From: Kentomonas sorsogonicus
Lineage: Eukaryota; Euglenozoa; Kinetoplastea; Trypanosomatida; Trypanosomatidae
Length of the DNA stretch: 64,000 nt
Direction: 5' to 3'
NCBI GenBank assembly: GCA_030347455.1
Contig: JAQOSZ010000039.1
Coordinates: forward strand, 1 to 64,000
The notes under the pieces were generated by a model. It searched no databases. It saw only the letters and a list, made by a program, of their open reading frames with translations, and was not told where the DNA came from. How positions within the stretch are numbered: the stretch's first letter is position 1; each line of letters starts with the position of its first letter. Shown here one piece after another: positions 60,443 to 64,000 of this stretch. The translations under genes were made by a program, and so were the position numbers.

Positions 60443-61753
60443 GGGGGGTGTGTGAGGGGGTGAGGTTAGTTTTGGTTGCTTGTTAGCTCGTTGGGAGTTG
60501 GCTGGTTAGATGGCCAAAAAGAAAAACGTGAGGGCAGATTTGGTGAAGATATTTTCAGGAGAATGAGAAGAAGGAATATCGAAGATGGATGTATTATAGA
60601 TACGTGAGGAGTGATTACTTTTAATATTACGGTTACGAGGTATTTAAGAAGAGAGAAGTGGGTGGGGTGAAGAAACGAAGAAGCAAACAAGGGGAATCAG
60701 CGGTGTCGCGATATGCGTATGGTTTGTTGTCATTTTGCGGTTGCTGAATTAAAAGTCAGTGTTGACAATTTCAATCACACACAAAGAAGAGCTGAAACTT
60801 CTCCCTCTTCTTTTCTCCATCCGGGGAGCCCCTGGAGATTGACAGCACATCCAAAACAGAGTCAGAGTACAAGAAAGAAGCACTCATCGTTCAGGGAATC
60901 ATTTGACTCAATGTGATGTATTTGTTTGCTTGTTTTGGGGGGAGAGATATCAGGAAAGAAAAAAAAAGACAAAGCACCGTCGTGATGGACGAAAACCGTG
61001 TTGCTTAGTAAGTGGGAAAAGGGAAAAAGAAGAGGAGGAAAATAAAAGCAAACATGAGGAAATAACGGAGTTTTTAAGAAATAAAAAGTGGAAGCAGAAG
61101 AAGAATAAAGATAGCCAGGGCGTGTGCACCTCGTTTCAGTGGCGTCAAGCCAAAGCTCACCTTCTAGTGCGTACTAACTTCGTCTTCCTCAGCACCCACG
61201 TCGTTCACCGTTCGTTTTTTTTTTCTTCTCTCATTTCATTGACCTGTATGCGTCCTCGTGTTTCCATTCACAAAACGACGGGCAGCCTTGAAAAAAAAAA
61301 GGAAAAGAGAGGAGAGGAGAGGAGAGTGGGAGAGAGAGAGAGAGAGAGAAAAAAAGGCATTGTGAGGCTAAAAAAAGAAAAGAGAACAGAACGGAAGAGA
61401 AGGGAAGAGAAGAGAAAAATAAAAAGAATAGAAGAAAAAAAAGTACTCTATCTATGAAGGGTACGGCGATTTCCAATAAAAGGAACTGCACCTGTTTTCC
61501 TAGAAAAGAGAAAAAAGGAACAAAAGTGAGGAGAAGTCAAAAACAAGAGGGAGATATATTGTGATGCTAAGGAGAAGACGAGAAAAATATGAAAATTACA
61601 AAAACAAAAAAGAACGGGTGTAAGGGAATTTCAAAAAGAAAAAAAAGGGACAGGAAAGAAACAGAAGAACATGAAAATAGTAAAAATAAGAAGAAGAGAA
61701 GAAGAGAATAAAAGAAAAGGAAGAAAACAGAAGGCAGCAAACAGCAATGTCAT
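60443..61753. other. Spacer between kinase and nitroreductase genes
   Basis: About 1.3 kb, A/G-rich on the plus strand (gene-strand pyrimidine tracts near 61290-61450 and 61500-61740), with (GA)n at about 61325-61350. A 184-codon plus-strand frame (60903-61457) is Lys/Glu-rich low-complexity sequence caused by these runs and is not supported as a gene. Confidence 0.6.
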
Positions 61754-64000
61754 TCAACCAATAGCACTGCTGTTGTTTCCGGGGCTGCGTAACAGGAGTT
61801 CACAGATCTCCAGCACCGGAAGCGGCGCCTTGTGTTTGTACTGAAACAGCAGCACCGTCTTCATCAGTCGATTCTCCAGCACGGCAAGAGAGGCGTGCAA
61901 TCGTGCTCTCTCCCTCTCTTCCTCTGCCTCCGCCTCCGCATCTGACACTTTGCTCTTCTCCGATTTCTGTACTGTCCCCAGGTGCTGCTGCTGCTGCTGC
62001 TGTTGCTGCTGCCTGTGGGCATTCGCCTTGGCCGCCGCGTCAATAACGGCGGCGTTCATGATCGAGAAAACACGCAAGTGAAGAAAAAGTTCGGCGTCGC
62101 TGTTGATGAGCGACAGTAGGCGAGCGGCGGCGGCGGCGGTGTCACTCGGGGTACAGGCAGAGGTGGCGTCGCCACCGCCGGAGGGAGAGGAGCAGAAGGC
62201 ATCCCATATGGTGTCAAACAGCCGCTGGGGATGGTTGGTGTTGTTGTTGTTGGTGGTGATGTCAATGGCGTTATTATTATGTTGAAAAACTTCCTCGTCT
62301 TCACCGCCATTTTCATCGTTTATATCACAATCATCGTCGACGTGTTTTACGTTTCCCACACCATGCGCGCGAGGCTTTGTGTTTTCCTTCCCCTCCGCAT
62401 CTCCAGCGGTGCCGCCTTCGCCGTTGGCTTCCGTCTTGCTCTTCCTGTTCTTTTTCTTTGGAGTGTTTGCGTCCGCGCATGCAATGGGCTCATTGGCGTT
62501 GGCGCCGCACGTGCTGTGGCGGTTTTTGCGGCCGTCGTTCACTTCCTTCTCTTTTACGTCATCATCGCTGGTGTCACCCCCACCGTAATAACGGCGGTGG
62601 TAGCGGCCGCCGTCGCCGCTGGGAGAGTTGCTTTTAGCCTTCACGGGGGAATTTCCCTCTGTGGCTTCATCGTCTTGGCGATTCTTACTTTCCGCAGTCC
62701 CCTCACCCGGCCTCCGATTGATGTTTTTTTCATCAAGACCACCACCCTGTGCCGCTGCGTTCTTTGGTGGCTCCTGATTGTACGGGTGCTGCTGCTGCTG
62801 TTGCTGCATCTGCAGCGGCGGCTGCTGCGGCGGAGGCGGAGAAGGGGGAGACGAAACGCGACGCGGGGACGGAGTTTTTGCAGCCGCCGCCGCGGCGGTC
62901 GTGGCGCCTGTCCCGGGGACGGGTGAGGGGCTTTTTCGTAGAGGGGAGGCGCGGAGGCGCGGAGGGGTGGGGCCCTTGGGAGTGGTGCCGCGGCGCAGCG
63001 GCGACGGAGCTTTCGGTTGCGGAGGGATAGGAGAGGGGCTCTCCCCGTTATCTTTGCCATCCAGCACATTAGTATTATGATTATTATGGTTGTTCTTGGC
63101 ATTCTTGTTGTTTTGAACGTTCTCCGCGTTCGTCGCCGTCACCGATTGAATGATCTCCCGCAGCGGCGGCGTGCGCCTCTCAGCGCCGTGCTCCGCGTAC
63201 ACCCGGATTTGCCGCTCCTCCACGTATCGTGTGAGCTGGCCGCACATGGACAGCAGCACCTCGCTCGCCGTCGGGCGATGCCGCTCGTGCTTCGCCAGAC
63301 AGCTGGAGACGATCTTGATCAGGCCAGGGTCGTAGAGCGCCGCCGGGGTGTTGGCGTGGGTGACCTCCAGCAGTCGCGGCATCGGGTTGTAGTCGATGAT
63401 GTCCTTGAAGCTGTCCGCCTCCTTGTACCCCGGCCGCCAGAAGGGCCTCTCGAGTGCCATGAGCTCGTAAAACATCACGCCCGCGGAGAAGATGTCGGTC
63501 TTGGTGCCGTAGCGCTCGCCGGCGACGATCTCGGGTGAGCAGTAGCACGGCGTACCGACGCGCGTCGTGACCATCTGCCCGCCCGCGCTCAGCGGCCGCG
63601 CGAGGCCGAAATCACCCACAAGGGCCTTGCCAATCGTCGTGGGGGGAGCGACACTGTTATTGTTATTATTATTATTATTATTATTCGTGTTATTCGTCGT
63701 CGCGGTGGTGTTTCCCGTACGATGCACGCGGTTGTTGTTGTTGTTGTTGCCGCCTCCGCCACCGCCTCCGCGGCCGCCGAGCGACGTCAGAAACACATTC
63801 GCCGGCTTCACATCGCGGTGAATGATGTTCTTCGAGTGGCCGTAATTGAGACCCGCGAAGACATGCGCCATGAGTTTCACCACCAGGGCGTTGGGCGGGT
63901 GCATCTTCGCCGCGATGTACTCACAAATGAGCGAGTGGAGGTCTCCGCCATCGCAGTAGGGCATCGCGATGCAGAAACACCCACGGTACTGCTCGCTCTG
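61754..64000 (-). CDS. NEK-type serine/threonine protein kinase (5' end outside window)
   Basis: The frame enters from the right edge, so the N-terminal lobe is missing; the first visible residues are about QSEQYRGCFCIAMPYCDGGDL. Catalytic features present are the hinge region, NIIHRDVKPANVFL (HRD at about 63812-63820), GDFGLARPL (DFG at about 63605-63613), GTPCYCSPEI and the WRPGYKEADSF lobe. HRDxKPxNVFL with GTPxYxSPE is typical of NEK kinases, which are numerous in kinetoplastids and act in basal body, flagellum and cell-cycle control. About 48 extra residues, Gly- and Asn-rich, lie between HRD and DFG. The C-terminal ~450 residues are low-complexity (Pro/Ser, Asn, Gln runs) and end with a short helical region. 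The stop is at 61754. Confidence 0.8.
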   Translation of the reverse strand, partial: QSEQYRGCFCIAMPYCDGGDLHSLICEYIAAKMHPPNALVVKLMAHVFAGLNYGHSKNIIHRDVKPANVFLTSLGGRGGGGGGGNNNNNNRVHRTGNTTATTNNTNNNNNNNNNNSVAPPTTIGKALVGDFGLARPLSAGGQMVTTRVGTPCYCSPEIVAGERYGTKTDIFSAGVMFYELMALERPFWRPGYKEADSFKDIIDYNPMPRLLEVTHANTPAALYDPGLIKIVSSCLAKHERHRPTASEVLLSMCGQLTRYVEERQIRVYAEHGAERRTPPLREIIQSVTATNAENVQNNKNAKNNHNNHNTNVLDGKDNGESPSPIPPQPKAPSPLRRGTTPKGPTPPRLRASPLRKSPSPVPGTGATTAAAAAAKTPSPRRVSSPPSPPPPQQPPLQMQQQQQQHPYNQEPPKNAAAQGGGLDEKNINRRPGEGTAESKNRQDDEATEGNSPVKAKSNSPSGDGGRYHRRYYGGGDTSDDDVKEKEVNDGRKNRHSTCGANANEPIACADANTPKKKNRKSKTEANGEGGTAGDAEGKENTKPRAHGVGNVKHVDDDCDINDENGGEDEEVFQHNNNAIDITTNNNNTNHPQRLFDTIWDAFCSSPSGGGDATSACTPSDTAAAAARLLSLINSDAELFLHLRVFSIMNAAVIDAAAKANAHRQQQQQQQQQHLGTVQKSEKSKVSDAEAEAEEERERARLHASLAVLENRLMKTVLLFQYKHKAPLPVLEICELLLRSPGNNSSAIG

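Noticed and set aside
60903-61457. 184-codon plus-strand frame, Lys/Glu/Arg-rich
   Set aside because: It is opposite in direction to all genes and arises from A/G-rich runs that are pyrimidine tracts of the kinase/nitroreductase spacer.
1-64000. tRNA, rRNA, snRNA, telomeric repeat or CRISPR-like arrays
   Set aside because: I looked for tRNA box motifs, TTAGGG runs and regularly spaced repeats and found none. The regular repeats present are microsatellites or gene-array modules.

Overview
The window looks like a kinetoplastid nuclear chromosome segment, most likely from a trypanosomatid. Every convincing gene in 64 kb lies on the minus strand. None needs an intron, stop codons are standard, coding DNA is GC-rich, and the intergenic DNA is AT-rich with purine runs that read as polypyrimidine tracts ahead of AG on the gene strand, as expected for polycistronic transcription with spliced-leader trans-splicing. 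The genus cannot be named from sequence alone. Since transcription runs from high to low coordinates, the right edge is upstream.

Positions 1-39475 are a modular tandem array of two unrelated families of predicted type II membrane (Golgi-type) glycosyltransferases. Family A (about 755 aa, DXD-type GT-A domain plus a 280-aa C-terminal region) has six long copies: 1-2246 (cut by the window edge), 8229-10508, 12057-14318, 22450-24717, 30236-32515 and 35883-38156. Five shorter copies at 5585-6765, 14996-16182, 19805-20990, 25396-26585 and 33241-34430 keep only the C-terminal half and share one deletion junction. A terminal scrap lies at 39214-39475. Family B (440-456 aa, KxDDD motif, beta-1,3-glycosyltransferase type) has three intact copies at 3833-5155, 18055-19389 and 28450-29820, each with a piece of the family A 3' end in its downstream flank. 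The spacers also fall into repeated types, called here J (after A1, A2), L (after family B), M (after A3-A6) and I (after the short copies). The long A copies are mosaics of nearly identical and strongly diverged blocks.

Positions 39476-64000 are mostly single-copy: a GT2-like glycosyltransferase beside the array (39985-41484), an acidic leucine-rich protein of unknown role (42482-43429), a large FG-repeat nucleoporin-like protein (44928-48881), a CDC5/Cef1-type Myb splicing factor whose 5' third is spread over several frames (50136-54256), three tandem nitroreductase-family genes with two kinds of C-terminal tail (55855-60442), and a NEK-type protein kinase entering from the right edge (61754-64000).

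The array together with the adjacent GT2-like gene suggests a locus for building a surface or secreted glycoconjugate, broadly comparable to the side-chain glycosyltransferase families of Leishmania. The mosaic copies, truncated copies and shared ends suggest continuing gene conversion and unequal crossing-over. Function is inferred from motifs only. No tRNA, rRNA, CRISPR, virus-like element or recognisable retroposon was seen.
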